Source: Thalassomonas viridans (GTDB lineage: Bacteria; Pseudomonadota; Gammaproteobacteria; Enterobacterales; Alteromonadaceae). Taken from it: a DNA stretch of 64,000 bases. Both the position numbers and the translations under genes were made by a program. The notes under the pieces are model-generated. The model was not told where the DNA came from and made no database searches. It worked only from the letters and a program-made list of their open reading frames with translations. Location of the stretch: the NCBI RefSeq assembly GCF_000948985.2, contig NZ_CP059733.1, positions 1,674,001 to 1,738,000 on the forward strand, written 5' to 3'. This document shows, piece after piece, positions 42,462 through 51,718 of this stretch (its first letter is position 1; each line of letters begins with the position of its first letter).

Positions 42462-43079
42462 CTAGCGGCCAAGTGCCATCACGCCGGCAAAGCCGACAAA
42501 AAGTGAGCCCGTAAAGCGGCTGAACCAGATACTTGAGTTGCTGCCAGCCAGCCTGTTTTTACATTTATCGGCAAAAAAGACATAAGCTGCGGTAAAGAAG
42601 AAGGCATTAAATAAACTGGTGGCGGCCAACAGCATAAACTGCGGCCACAGTGCTTTTTCCGGCTGGATAAACTGGGGAAATAAGGCAGAGAAAAACATCA
42701 GGGCCTTGGGATTGGTTAATGCCAGCATAAAGCTTTGCCGGTAGAGCTTGAAAGCCGAAGCCTGGGCTTGTCGCGGCCCGGGTAAGAATACGGCGCTTTT
42801 GCTGCGCCAGATTTTAATGCCGGTATAGAGCAAATAGGCCGCACCTATATACTTGAGCAGGGTAAAAGCCGTTGGTGATGCCAGCAATATTGCCCCCAGG
42901 CCGGTGGCGGAAATGATCGCCAGCAGCAAAATTGCGCTGACATGACCGGCGACTCCCCACAGGGCCTTTTCCCGGCCATAATTGATGCCGTTGCTGGCGG
43001 CTAACAATACCGAAGGGCCGGGGCTGGCAGAGGCGGCAATGGAAATACTTAAATAGATAAAATAGCTGGATAATGTCAT
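42462..43079 (-). CDS. LysE/RhtB-family amino-acid exporter
   Basis: 205 residues with six transmembrane segments. The family signature near the N-terminus, SPGPSVLLAASNGINYGREKA (residues 18-38), and the mid-protein LALTNPKALMFFSALFPQF are characteristic of RhtB/LysE exporters of amino acids such as threonine, homoserine or lysine. Substrate cannot be predicted. It is a single gene reading away from the small YwbE gene, with 320 bases between them. Confidence 0.9.
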   Translation of the reverse strand: MTLSSYFIYLSISIAASASPGPSVLLAASNGINYGREKALWGVAGHVSAILLLAIISATGLGAILLASPTAFTLLKYIGAAYLLYTGIKIWRSKSAVFLPGPRQAQASAFKLYRQSFMLALTNPKALMFFSALFPQFIQPEKALWPQFMLLAATSLFNAFFFTAAYVFFADKCKNRLAGSNSSIWFSRFTGSLFVGFAGVMALGR

Positions 43080-43400
43080 GGTTACTGCTGGCGGGAAACT
43101 GCCAATACCTTTATTGAACGGGGATGATGCTTACGTTTTGCTGTAGATTAAATACAGGAGCAGCGCTTGCGGGCTCCGGTTGTTTATTTGTCTTGGCTAA
43201 GAGTTAATTACAATGTCTTGCCCTGTGTTTTTACCAGGTCGTCACGAATCGCCGGGCATAATAGCCGATTTGCCAAGGCTCTGAAATAAATGAGAGAAGT
43301 TTTTGTTTGCTTGTTGATCCGGGTCAAACTCTTCCTGAAGTAAGGCCGGAAAAGTGTTAATATCGTCTTTATAAATACTTTTTAATTTATAAGGGAAAGA
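43080..43400. other. Intergenic region between divergent exporter and YwbE genes
   Basis: Promoters for both directions are expected here. No repeats, RNA structure or small gene were recognised. Confidence 0.45.
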
Positions 43401-43598
43401 ATGGCGGGTAATAACAGGGCCGATATCAAAATTGGCGCTAAAGTCTCTATCGTATTAAAGCAAGATCAGCGCAGCGGCAAATTGACCGAAGGTATAGTGA
43501 AGAATATTTTAACCAAATCTGCCACGCATCCTCACGGCATTAAGGTGCGCCTGGAAAGCGGTGAAGTTGGCCGGGTGAAGTTAGTGGCTTCGGAGTAA
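43401..43598 (+). CDS. YwbE family (DUF2196) small protein
   Basis: 65 residues covering the whole family: ADIKIGAKVSIVLKQDQRSG, then LTEGIVKNILTKSATHPHGI and a final VRLESGEVGRVKL. It is a compact beta-barrel of unknown role found widely in gammaproteobacteria and Firmicutes. AAGGGAAAG lies just before the ATG. Confidence 0.88.
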   Translation: MAGNNRADIKIGAKVSIVLKQDQRSGKLTEGIVKNILTKSATHPHGIKVRLESGEVGRVKLVASE

Positions 43599-43674
43599 GG
43601 TTATATGCCGGAGGGATATACCGCTCCTCCTGTTTATTTGGAAGTATTTCTGCGAAAACTTGTTGATATTTAAT

Positions 43675-44006
43675 ATGTTTGTTAAAGCCTTTACCCGGTT
43701 TATAGCCTTAAGTTGTTTGTTTCTGGTTACTAAGCTTTATGCTGCTCCGCTGGTATTCGCTGTGTCCCATACCAATACCCAGTACTGGCTGAATGAGTAA
43801 AAGATGCAATTTTTGTTGCGGAAAAGATTTTTTTCGCTGCGGCCAAAAAGCAGGGGGTAACCCGGGAAGACTTTCAACAGAGCATAGTGTTTGCCAAACC
43901 CCTGGGCATTTATATCAGCAAAGCCTTTTTAGCGACATCGCCAGATTTTTTATCCCGGTTAAATCAGGAGCTTGCTAAGCAAGCCGGCAGCAAGCGGGTT
44001 TTGTAA
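43675..44006 (+). pseudogene. Remnant of a periplasmic solute-binding protein (internal deletion)
   Basis: The N-terminal piece (43675-43800) encodes a signal peptide and the first strand, SCLFLVTKLYAAPLVFAVSH, then stops at TAA in NTQYWLNE. In another frame, 43803-44006 encodes the C-terminal end of the same kind of protein, ending LGIYISKAFLATSPDFLSRL then NQELAKQ. The middle, some 150 residues, is missing. The two parts together fit an ABC-type SBP_bac_3-like or TAXI-like binding protein that lost its core by deletion. Confidence 0.65.
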
Positions 44007-44012
44007 TCCATG

Positions 44013-44033
44013 AAAAAGCCCGGAACCGGGCTT
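44013..44033 (-). terminator. Terminator downstream of the Hcp-like gene
   Basis: AAGCCCGG and CCGGGCTT make an eight-pair stem with a two-base loop. Read on the minus strand it ends in CTTTTTCATGG, a U-tract. It serves the Hcp-like gene that ends at 44098. Confidence 0.6.
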
Positions 44034-44097
44034 GGTGGTTTGCTTATATCTTATGGACTAAGGCTGAGGCATTGTCCCGGTAAAGCTGGTTTTGTGA

Positions 44098-44583
44098 TTA
44101 TTTGCTTCTGGACGGGACGTATTCGAATTCAATGGCCTCGAAATTCAGGCTGAAGCTTTCCATTGGTACTGTGTCTCCTGCGCTGTTTGTGCCGGGAGAA
44201 ATGCTGTAGCTGGTGACAATGACATTGGTGAGCTTGTACCTGAGATAGGGTTGCCGTCCCCGGCGTTTGGAAGAGACCAGGTCGATCACCGCCTCATCGA
44301 AATGGGCGGCAGTACCGCCGCAGGAGGCTTCCTGCAGTTTGACCGAAGACTTGTCCAGCTCCCTGACGATAACGACATCCCCTAAACCCGGTTCGTCTCT
44401 GCCGCTGAGTTCAAGCTGACATTGCCCTGAGGAATCCGTGCTTGCCTGGGCCCTGAAAAGCGGCGAGCTCATAGACTCTATGATGATCCAGTCTTTATGC
44501 TCCCGGTCGACCGATTCGCCTTCGATATCGCCAAGTTTCAGATAAGCGGCACCGTCGGCGTTTTTCAAGACAGTTGTCACCAT
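44098..44583 (-). pseudogene. Hcp-like (DUF796) protein, main body, separated from its signal peptide
   Basis: 161 residues from the ATG at 44583. The Hcp hallmark is AAYLKLGDIEGESVDREHKD, then WIIIESMSSP, and near the end SFSLNFEAIEFEYVP. Hcp rings form the type VI secretion tube, but signal-peptide-bearing relatives of unknown role exist. A start codon with a signal peptide (MYIRKLISVCFIALCIAANA) lies on the far side of the adjacent insertion element at 48484-48555, in the same direction. I infer that the element split one secreted Hcp-like gene. The ATG at 44583 lies in sequence resembling the element's inverted repeat and has no ribosome site. Confidence 0.7.
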
Positions 44584-44594
44584 TTGATTAATTC

Positions 44595-45193
44595 TTATGC
44601 TGCTTCCTTGACTTCCCGTTCGGGATTCAAGGTTACTGCTCCAACCTGATCTAGATTTTGTATCTCTCCTGACCAACGTTGAGGTCTTTTGGTTCTCGCT
44701 GCTTCCAGTACTTTTCGTCGATCCGCTAGGATCGTCCCATCCAATCCCTGATGACGTTGTGAAGGCGTTACAAACTTAATCTGGCTATGCTTATGTTCTT
44801 CGTTATACCAGCCAACAAACGTCTGTACCCAGCTGCGTGCCTCGTCGAGATTTTTAAAACCATGTGAAGGCCAGTCAGGGCGGTATTTCAGGGTACGGAA
44901 GGTTGACTCTGAAAACGGGTTGTCGTTACTTACCCTTGGCCGGTTATACGAAGGGGTAACACCCAGCTCTTCCATTTTGGCTTTCATCGTCACTGATTTC
45001 ATCGGCGCTCCGTTATCAGAATGTAGTACCAGCAGACTTTTTACGGTATGCTCTCGCCAACAGGTGCGCTGAAGCAATTCGGCAGCCTTCTGTCCACACT
45101 CTTGCTCATGCACTTCATAGCCGACGATTTTCCGGCTGTAAATATCTTCAATCATGTATAAGTAAAAATATTGTCCTCTGACTGTTGAAGCAC
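44595..45193 (-). CDS. IS3-family transposase OrfB, 3' exon (DDE integrase domain)
   Basis: About 199 residues continuing the transposase after the intron. The first codons read ASTVRGQYFYLYMIEDIYSR. The second catalytic Asp is in HSDNGAPM and the Glu in NDNPFSESTFRTLK, followed by the family WYNEEHKHSQIKFVTP. The first Asp of the DDE triad is in the 5' exon. If the intron splices at the predicted sites, T of 47473 joins GT of 45193-45192 to give a Cys codon and the frame is intact. Without splicing this exon cannot make an active enzyme. Confidence 0.82.
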
Positions 45194-47472
45194 GTAGAGT
45201 AAGAGGCAGGACGTAGTCAAACTATCTCCCTGCCTCTCCTCTCCGAACCGGACGTGCACCTTTCAGCGCATCCGGCTCTCCACTTAATTGTGGCTAACAG
45301 CCATTGCAACATCTCGATAGCTTGAGCTAACGGTCTTTCTGACTTCGTCCCGGCAGTATGGATTAGATTCCGGTAGTCGCCACCTGAAAGGACGTTTAGG
45401 GCTGCTCACCAGTCTAAACAGTGATTGGCCGCATAAATTGCCCTTGTTGCTCCTACCAAAGTAAACCCAAGTTTTCGCTTTGCCGGGTTCCGGTCGCCGG
45501 ATCAGTTGCATCATCAGCTTCTTGATACTGGTTTTAAACTTAACGGCAAACCAGTAAGCCAGCTTCCAGAATACCGCTCTATCTATCTTGCTATAAACCT
45601 TAGCTGTAAAATCAGTATGACAGTAAAACTGTGACCAGCCTTTAAGTTTCTGGTTAAGTTTTTCTATCTTATCGATTGGGCTACAGCTATAGTCGCCAGA
45701 TAATGCTTTGCTTAGTGAGCAAGTAAAAGCTCTGGCTTTATCTTTAGGGATGGTACTGACCACACGCATGTTGCCCTTAGGGCCTCGCTTGCGAATGAGT
45801 CGGTGTCCTAAGAAGATAAAGCCGTCATTGGCATGGGTAATTTGGGTTTTTTCCATGTTCAACGTAAGCTTAAGTTTGTTTTCCAGAAAGTCACGGCATT
45901 GCTCCCGGATCGCCTGTGCCTGCTGTTTCGTGCCTTTGACGATGACAACAAAGTCATCGGCATAGCGACAGTAAGCAACTCCCGGCTTCCATTGCCGATT
46001 CTCTTCAAGGGCTCCCTTGCGACCGATCTTGATACTGTGGTTCCAGTACCAGCGATCTTTACGCGCTTTCTTGCTCAGATAGCATTGATTCAGGTACTGG
46101 TCGAACTCATTAAGCATGATGTTTGACAGCAGTGGTGAGATCACGCCCCCTTGCGGTACGCCTTGGTGAGTGGCACAGAATAAGTTCTTTTCAACATGAC
46201 CGGCCTTGATAAATAGCCAGAGTAGCTGATTGAACCGTTTACAAGCAATCCGTTTACGGACGCATTTCATCAATAATCGATGATGAACTGTATCAAAATA
46301 GCTCGACATATCGCCTTCAATTACCCAGCGCCCTTTCTCCTGATTGGAATCAGTCAATTGAAGTTTGACCGTCCGAATCGCATGATGCACACTGCGCTCA
46401 GGTCTGAAGCCGTAAGATAACGAGTGAAAGTCGTTTTCCCAGATAGGCTCCATTACCATCAGCATGGCGCGCTGCACTATGCGATCTTTCAGGGTAGGAA
46501 TACCTAAAGGTCGTTGTTTACCGTTTGCTTTGGGGATATAAATTCGTCTTGCAGGAAGAGGTTGATAAGAGCCATCTCTCAGTGCCTGGCTGAGTATAAT
46601 TAGCTCTTCATCCAACCTGTCTTGTAAGTGATATTTAGTGATCCCGTCAACACCCGGCGTTTTCGCTCCTTTGGCAGTCAAGGTAATTTCGGCTGCGTGT
46701 TTCAACCATTGTCGGTGGCTGACTAAACGCAGTAGTCGGTTGACTCGTCGCGTTTTATTTGCTTGAGTCCATGTTGCTAATTTACGTTGCATTTCACTGA
46801 TTATCAAAGGTCTTCACCTTGTTAGGGTCAGCTAATTTGCCGACGTAAATCAATTAAGCTGCGCCCCTTCGCCATGTAATGGGCTTTCCCCATCCCGGAC
46901 TACTACGGGCGCTCCGCCAGCCTATTTGTCATCGGGGTCGTGCTCCCTTAACATTCAAATAGACCTTCCCCGGTTTACCGGCCTGAACTCGAACATATTG
47001 GGGTGGATGCCGATCGCAGTCTTTAACCTTATCGTGCTGTAAGATGATGACGCTTAAACGCAGAATTGTGATTTAGCGTTTACCCACTGACAAGTACATA
47101 TCTTTTACCGGCCAGTTCGGTTATTGCGCCGCTACTTTTTTTTACGCAATATCAGCGTCATACCGCCTGTTAATTCGTGTAGGCGGTGGCGACATTTCAG
47201 CCCACAGATGCGGATTAATCGGTTCATGTTCTTCATCCGTCCAATACTCAGTCTAGAAAAGCATCTTGGCTTAACGAATTCGCCTCACTTCCCGTTGTCA
47301 GCGAGTTACATCACCTTACCAGCATACGGTAAGTCACTGCCGCTCAGACTCATGTCCCTGCACAACCAGGAACAGCCATAAATCATTGGCTCCTGCTAAC
47401 GTGTTTATGGATTTCAGACCGGTTCGTGGTTCAATTTAAACCCTCCTTGTTAGCCTTGAACTCCGGGCACAC
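45194..47472 (-). mobile_element. Complete group II intron with its own reverse transcriptase
   Basis: On the minus strand the 5' end is GTGTGCCCGG, fitting GUGYG. Domain V near the 3' end is GAGCCGGATGCGC-TGAA-AGGTGCACGTCCGGTTC. Domain VI is AGAGGCAGG paired with CCTGCCTCT, with the unpaired A in CTTACTC; the last bases are TCTAC. The predicted EBS1 sequence AATATGT at 46999-46993 is fully complementary to the last seven exon bases ACATATT. The reverse transcriptase is in domain IV. Length (2279 bases) is normal for an intact mobile intron. It lies inside the transposase gene of an IS3 element. Confidence 0.88.
45284..46807 (-). CDS. ltrA: Group II intron-encoded reverse transcriptase/maturase
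   Basis: 507 residues, likely from a TTG start seven bases after AAGGTG; an ATG follows at codon 6. The RT domain is complete: TPGVDGITKYHL, RRIYIPKANGKQRPLGIPTL, EGDMSSYFDT, GVPQGGVISPLLSNI and the catalytic RYADDFVVI. A thumb/maturase X domain follows, with LKGWSQFYCHTDF and WKLAYW. No HNH endonuclease domain is visible at the C-terminus, so homing would use an endonuclease-independent route such as DNA replication forks. All catalytic motifs are intact. Confidence 0.92.
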   Translation of the reverse strand: MIISEMQRKLATWTQANKTRRVNRLLRLVSHRQWLKHAAEITLTAKGAKTPGVDGITKYHLQDRLDEELIILSQALRDGSYQPLPARRIYIPKANGKQRPLGIPTLKDRIVQRAMLMVMEPIWENDFHSLSYGFRPERSVHHAIRTVKLQLTDSNQEKGRWVIEGDMSSYFDTVHHRLLMKCVRKRIACKRFNQLLWLFIKAGHVEKNLFCATHQGVPQGGVISPLLSNIMLNEFDQYLNQCYLSKKARKDRWYWNHSIKIGRKGALEENRQWKPGVAYCRYADDFVVIVKGTKQQAQAIREQCRDFLENKLKLTLNMEKTQITHANDGFIFLGHRLIRKRGPKGNMRVVSTIPKDKARAFTCSLSKALSGDYSCSPIDKIEKLNQKLKGWSQFYCHTDFTAKVYSKIDRAVFWKLAYWFAVKFKTSIKKLMMQLIRRPEPGKAKTWVYFGRSNKGNLCGQSLFRLVSSPKRPFRWRLPESNPYCRDEVRKTVSSSYRDVAMAVSHN

Positions 47473-47941
47473 AATATGTAATATCCCAAGACCACACCTC
47501 ATTCGGATTTTCTGCGGTATAAGTCGTTGGTTTATTTACCTTGCCTGGTGCCCGGCTTCTTCCTCTATGGTGCAACTGGTTAGCCTGTTTTAATACCTGG
47601 TAATAAGTGGATACCGAGGCAATATAACGCCCTTCATCCAACAATGCCGGTACTATCTGAGACGGCGGTAGGCTGGCATATTTAGGGCTATTGCAGACTT
47701 CAATAATTTGCTCCCGCTCTTGCTCGGTTAATTTATTTGGTGGTGCCGGCCTTATCGCTGTCGGGCGCTTATCTTCCTGTAATCGACCCGCCGGGGTCCA
47801 GCGGCGATAAGTACGTAAACTTATGCCCACCTCAAGACACGCCATCTCCCGGCGGGCACCTTGCTGGTAAGCTTCATCAATGAACCCCACCAGCTTTTTG
47901 CGCTCTGATAAAGGGGTTAATGCTCCTCGTCTTCTTCCCAA
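47473..47941 (-). CDS. IS3-family transposase OrfB, 5' exon
   Basis: About 156 residues read by -1 frameshift from orfA. It has an N-terminal helical HTH_21-type region (SERKKLVGFIDEAYQQGARR) and the linker GRSRAPGKVNKPTTYTAENP, then NEVWSWDITY, where the Asp is the first catalytic residue. The group II intron begins after the next T. If not spliced, the frame runs a few codons into the intron and stops, giving an inactive protein ending CVPGVQG. Confidence 0.82.
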
Positions 47942-48414
47942 AGCGCATTGAGCTTTTTTCGCAAAACAAGCAGCGCGGCAGTCTCGGCAAGCGCCTTTTC
48001 TTTTTGTCTGAGTTCACGCTTGAGTTGTTTAATGGCTTTTTTATCCGCCTGAGCCTGCTTGCGCGCTTCTTGCTGCTGGGTTTTGCTGTTTTTAAACCCC
48101 TGCATACACTCAGCTTTCCAGGTGAGAACCTGTTCGACATATAAGCCTTTTTCCCGACAGTATTGACTTAACTCAGCTTCAGAGAATGAAGCCGTTTCAA
48201 CGACTACTGAAAACTTCTCGGCATCTGACCACTGAGCAGGTGGTGTAGGCTTATCTGGCACTGTAAAACCTTTTTCTCTGACTTCTTTCATCCAAGCATA
48301 TATGGTTTGATAATGGATGTCTTGCTCCAGGGCGACCTCTCTCACTGACCGACTTAGTGGCGGGAGGACCTTACGGAGAATAGCTTCTTTTCTTTCTGCT
48401 GAATATTTGGGCAT
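47917..48414 (-). CDS. IS3-family transposase OrfA (helix-turn-helix and coiled coil)
   Basis: 165 residues, longer than typical OrfA. Two helix-turn-helix units occur: SRSVREVALEQDIHYQTIYA in the first 45 residues and a second near SEAELSQYCREKGLYVEQVL. A coiled coil (KQAQADKKAIKQLKRELRQK) at the end promotes dimerisation. An A6G slippery run at 47953-47959 lies near the end; a -1 shift there yields the OrfAB fusion (the frame continues GRRRGALTP). GAAATAAGG lies upstream of the ATG. Confidence 0.85.
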   Translation of the reverse strand: MPKYSAERKEAILRKVLPPLSRSVREVALEQDIHYQTIYAWMKEVREKGFTVPDKPTPPAQWSDAEKFSVVVETASFSEAELSQYCREKGLYVEQVLTWKAECMQGFKNSKTQQQEARKQAQADKKAIKQLKRELRQKEKALAETAALLVLRKKLNALWEEDEEH

Positions 48415-48483
48415 TTCAAACCTTATTTCCGCCCCCTAATAATGCTAACAACTTAAATCAAAGGGGTGACAACAATCCTGCCA

Positions 48484-48555
48484 CAGGGGGCCGTTTGCAT
48501 TGGCGGCTATACATAAGGCAATAAAACAGACGCTGATTAGCTTTCGAATATACAT
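48484..48555 (-). pseudogene. Signal-peptide end of the disrupted Hcp-like gene
   Basis: ATG at 48555, seven bases after GGAG, opens a short frame encoding MYIRKLISVCFIALCIAANA and then NGPL before running into the insertion element. It is a clear Sec signal peptide with an ANA cleavage site. The body of the same gene is at 44098-44583. Confidence 0.68.
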
Positions 48556-48782
48556 GTTCACTCCTCAATAAATGGCTTGAATAAAAACGTCAGGTGAGTG
48601 CGGGAAATTTACGGACTGTCTCTTAAAGTAATGCTTAAAGAAAACAGCTCCTTTGTGTTCATGGCATCTGTTATGAGAGGGCCGGAAAATAACGGCAGGA
48701 ACACCAGTTATTTCAGTATAGATGCCTTTGAGCAGTGTTGGACAATGAAGGGCAGGCTTAGGGTGATAAGTACCGGAAGAAA

Positions 48783-48810
48783 TAGCCCGGATGCCTTAGC
48801 ACCCGGGCAG
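48783..48810 (-). terminator. Probable terminator of the M16 peptidase gene
   Basis: On the minus strand TGCCCGG-GTGC and GCAT-CCGGGCTA pair around TAAG, followed by TTTCTT. It lies 14 bases after the peptidase stop codon. Confidence 0.5.
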
Positions 48811-48823
48811 GCTTTACCAGCGA

Positions 48824-51718
48824 TTAACCGCTGATTTTTTCTGTTGCCAACCGGGTCCAGCATTGCTCTGCGCGGCAGACAGAGTTGTCTTTGCTGGCAT
48901 TTTGAAAGTCCTGATCCCTGTGGGCATTGCCGAAGTTACGGCTGATCAGGCGTTTTTTCGCCGGTGCCATCAGCAGGTCTTCATAGGCCTGTACCAGCTC
49001 CTGTTTGCTCATGGCCGAGATAGCGGCCGCCAGCTGCTCCCTTTTGTCGAAGCGGTCAAAACCGTCCGCCAGCTCATTCCACAACCTTTGAGTACGTTCA
49101 AACAGGTTTTTGTCCTGGCGCTTGATGTTGGTGATAAGTCCGGTTTTGTGCTCGGCAAACTCTTCCTCCGTCATGGCCTTGACCACGGCGAACTGTTCCC
49201 GGATAAACTGGTCGATGCGCCTTTGCAATTCTTGCGGTCCCACCTTGGAGGACTGAATATAGAAATTCAGCGTCGGCATATTTTCGATTTCGCTGCCGCC
49301 GGCATAGGCCACATAACCCAGCTGCTGGCGGGTGCGGATGTCATTGAAAAACGCGGCGGTGAGTACTTGCCCCAGCATGCGGGTTTGTTTTAATCCCGTC
49401 AGCGAAGTCGGCGCCGGGTAGGCGATGGCGATGGCCGAGTCCTGATGTTTGATATCCATTTCGGTGACAGCCTCTTCACCCGGGGCCAGCCGGCGCAGTT
49501 TCAACTGGAACCCGGGGCCGGCTTTGGCGGAGCGTAAAAAGCTGTCGGCAAAGCTCTGGCCTAGGCTGATGGCTTCCTGCTTGTCCGTGTTGCCGTGGGT
49601 CATAACCGTCAGGCTGACCTCGGACAACATGGCCTGCATGTACTGCTTCAGCTGCTTCAGAGTAACAGGGGCTAATGCCTCGCTTTTCACCTTGTTGGAG
49701 AAGGGGTCTTCGCCGAAGGCCCGTTTCATTCTGCCGGCCACCTGGCTGATGGGACGGTCAAGGGCGGAGTTTTTCCACTGCCTGAGCAAAGTATTTTTAA
49801 CCTGGGCAAATTTTTCTTCGCTGATGTCGAACCGGGTGATGATGTCATTAATGGTGCGGATCAGTTGGGCCTGTTTGTCGTGGTAGCCGTTGATGCTGTA
49901 ACCCAGACCTTTGTCCGACTCGAATAGGCGGTAGTCCAGACCGGCACTTTTGGCATTAAAGCCGTAGGTTTTTAGCTTATCTTCGATAAGCTTAGTGGCC
50001 AGGGCCAGCATAGCGCGGTTTTCCTGGCTGTTGGCGGCCAGCGGAGACTCAAGGCGCATAAAGACGCTGGCTTTGGGCATGTTAAAGCTGGTGTCCTGGT
50101 AGTGCCAAAGCTTGATGCCTTCTTTGTTCACCAGGAGTTCGGGGCGGCTGTCTTGCCCGTTTTTCAGCCGGATATCTTCGGCGATAAAGGGGTTTAACGG
50201 CGGCAGTTTCATGTCTGCCGAGGCCCGCGCCTGCTGCCACTTGGCTAGTTTGGCCTGCGGCAGTTTATTAACCGCATAGTTAACATCGTATAAAGGCTCG
50301 TTTTTGTCGGTTTTCACCCCGGGGGCCACCAGGGTTTGCTGCATGTTTTGTGGTGTCAGCTGGGCCAGGTATTGTCGGGTTAAGGCTTCATCAAAGCCGC
50401 TGTAGGTATAATGTATGTCGAGCAAGTGTTTTGCCGGGGTTTTCTGCAATACCGGGGATAAGCGGTAAACTGTGCGCATCGGGCTGACTTTTTCCTGGAA
50501 GGTAAAGTCCAGTGCGGCGATATTTTTTATTTCCCGGTAATAGGTTTCCTTGACCCCCTGTTGTTTGATCAGGTCGATATAGGCGAAGATCTCTCCCGTG
50601 ACATCCTCCACCTGCTTTAAGCCTTTTTCCGTCAGGCTGAGCTCGATTTGAAAGGCGTCGACGGCATCGTCATTTTCAACATAAATATCTAACGACTCCA
50701 CCAGGCCTTGTTGGTTTAAGCGCTGGTAAAGGGAGTTTTCCCCTTCGTGTCCCAGCAGGTGGCTGATCAGCCGGGTCGGCTTTTTCTCGGCGTATTGCTG
50801 GGTGTCAGTGATCGGGAAGGTCAGGTTCAGGGTGCGTATTTCCCGAAGCGGTTCGATCAGCACCTGGGTGGCAAGCTGGTCGGCGCTTAAAAACTCTGTC
50901 GGCAGTTTGGGGGCGGCCAGGCCGTTATTTTTAACGGCGCTGAATTTCTCCGAGACCGATTTTTCCAGTTGCGCCAGAGACTGGTTCGATAACACCACCA
51001 GCGCCATGCGGTTGGCGGAGTAGTGGCGGCGGTAAACTTCCATCAGGTCGTCGTATACCTTATCCTCGTCGCGGTCGGCCAGGGTGTCCAGGTTACCTAC
51101 GCTGAACATGCTGCTCGGGTGCCTTGGGTTAACCGCCTGGCGTCCCGCTTCCCGGCTTCTACGGTCATCCTGTTTCAGCTTAAGGGAATATTCCGAGTCC
51201 ACGGCATTTTTTTCTCGTTCGACAAACTCGGGGTCCATGGTAGGGGCAATAAAGAACTGGGCAAAACGGTCTAAAGCCTGATCAAAGGCTTCATTGCTGA
51301 CATCAAAAAAGTAGTTGGTATCTTCCGTCGAGGTATAGGCATTGGAAGAGCCGCCGTTTTTCTTGAGAAATTCGTTATATTCCCCGGCATCCGGATACTT
51401 TTTTGTGCCTAAAAACAACATGTGCTCTAAAAAGTGCAGCAGGCCGGCACGGTCTTTGGGGGCATGATAGGCGCCGACGGAAACATCCATGGCGGCGGCC
51501 GACTTATCGGCGCCCGGATCTGAAATCAAGAGGACTTTTAAGCCGTTGCTTAAGGTTGAGTAGCGGTAATCCCTTTGGTCTGCCGGGCTTTTAATTATCT
51601 GGTGCTGAGCGTTATCCGCTTGTGTCCCCGTGCTTGCCTGATTGGCCGCCTGGTGCTGGCATGCCGTCAGTGCTGTGGTTAATGCCAGGGCCAGTATGGC
51701 AGGTTTGAAATGTTTCAT
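48824..51718 (-). CDS. M16 (insulinase/pitrilysin) family zinc peptidase, lipoprotein
   Basis: 964 residues. A lipoprotein signal ends in LTTALTACQHQ (lipobox at about residue 20). The inverted zinc site HFLEH is near residue 93 in LLHFLEHMLFLGTKKYPDAG, with the distal Glu in ERE..AVDSEY about 75 residues on. The GGSSNAYTSTEDTNYFF strand is diagnostic of pitrilysin/insulysin. Four homologous domains account for the length, as in protease III (PtrA), but the protein is lipid-anchored to the envelope. It degrades peptides in the periplasm. A single gene with its own terminator, divergent from the phosphodiesterase gene. Confidence 0.92.
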   Translation of the reverse strand: MKHFKPAILALALTTALTACQHQAANQASTGTQADNAQHQIIKSPADQRDYRYSTLSNGLKVLLISDPGADKSAAAMDVSVGAYHAPKDRAGLLHFLEHMLFLGTKKYPDAGEYNEFLKKNGGSSNAYTSTEDTNYFFDVSNEAFDQALDRFAQFFIAPTMDPEFVEREKNAVDSEYSLKLKQDDRRSREAGRQAVNPRHPSSMFSVGNLDTLADRDEDKVYDDLMEVYRRHYSANRMALVVLSNQSLAQLEKSVSEKFSAVKNNGLAAPKLPTEFLSADQLATQVLIEPLREIRTLNLTFPITDTQQYAEKKPTRLISHLLGHEGENSLYQRLNQQGLVESLDIYVENDDAVDAFQIELSLTEKGLKQVEDVTGEIFAYIDLIKQQGVKETYYREIKNIAALDFTFQEKVSPMRTVYRLSPVLQKTPAKHLLDIHYTYSGFDEALTRQYLAQLTPQNMQQTLVAPGVKTDKNEPLYDVNYAVNKLPQAKLAKWQQARASADMKLPPLNPFIAEDIRLKNGQDSRPELLVNKEGIKLWHYQDTSFNMPKASVFMRLESPLAANSQENRAMLALATKLIEDKLKTYGFNAKSAGLDYRLFESDKGLGYSINGYHDKQAQLIRTINDIITRFDISEEKFAQVKNTLLRQWKNSALDRPISQVAGRMKRAFGEDPFSNKVKSEALAPVTLKQLKQYMQAMLSEVSLTVMTHGNTDKQEAISLGQSFADSFLRSAKAGPGFQLKLRRLAPGEEAVTEMDIKHQDSAIAIAYPAPTSLTGLKQTRMLGQVLTAAFFNDIRTRQQLGYVAYAGGSEIENMPTLNFYIQSSKVGPQELQRRIDQFIREQFAVVKAMTEEEFAEHKTGLITNIKRQDKNLFERTQRLWNELADGFDRFDKREQLAAAISAMSKQELVQAYEDLLMAPAKKRLISRNFGNAHRDQDFQNASKDNSVCRAEQCWTRLATEKISG

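Larger units (their letters stand above)
44563..48483 (-). mobile_element. IS3-family insertion sequence carrying a group II intron
   Basis: The right boundary is TGGCAGGATTGTTGTCACC (minus strand), starting at 48483 with the TG expected of IS3 ends. The left boundary is poorer: GGTGACAAC at 44573-44581 mirrors it, but the last ten bases match only half, so the exact end is uncertain and may be eroded. Inside are orfA and orfB on the minus strand with a -1 frameshift site between them, and a 2279-base intron inside orfB. Without the intron the element would be about 1.64 kb. The copy has disrupted an Hcp-like gene. Confidence 0.78.

Noticed and set aside
42259..42465. 68-codon plus-strand frame between rtcB2 and the exporter gene
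   Set aside because: No ribosome site or domain; its end runs into the exporter gene's 3' end.
48598..48834. 78-codon plus-strand frame between the Hcp signal-peptide stub and the M16 gene
   Set aside because: It overlaps the M16 peptidase terminator, has no ribosome site and no recognisable content.
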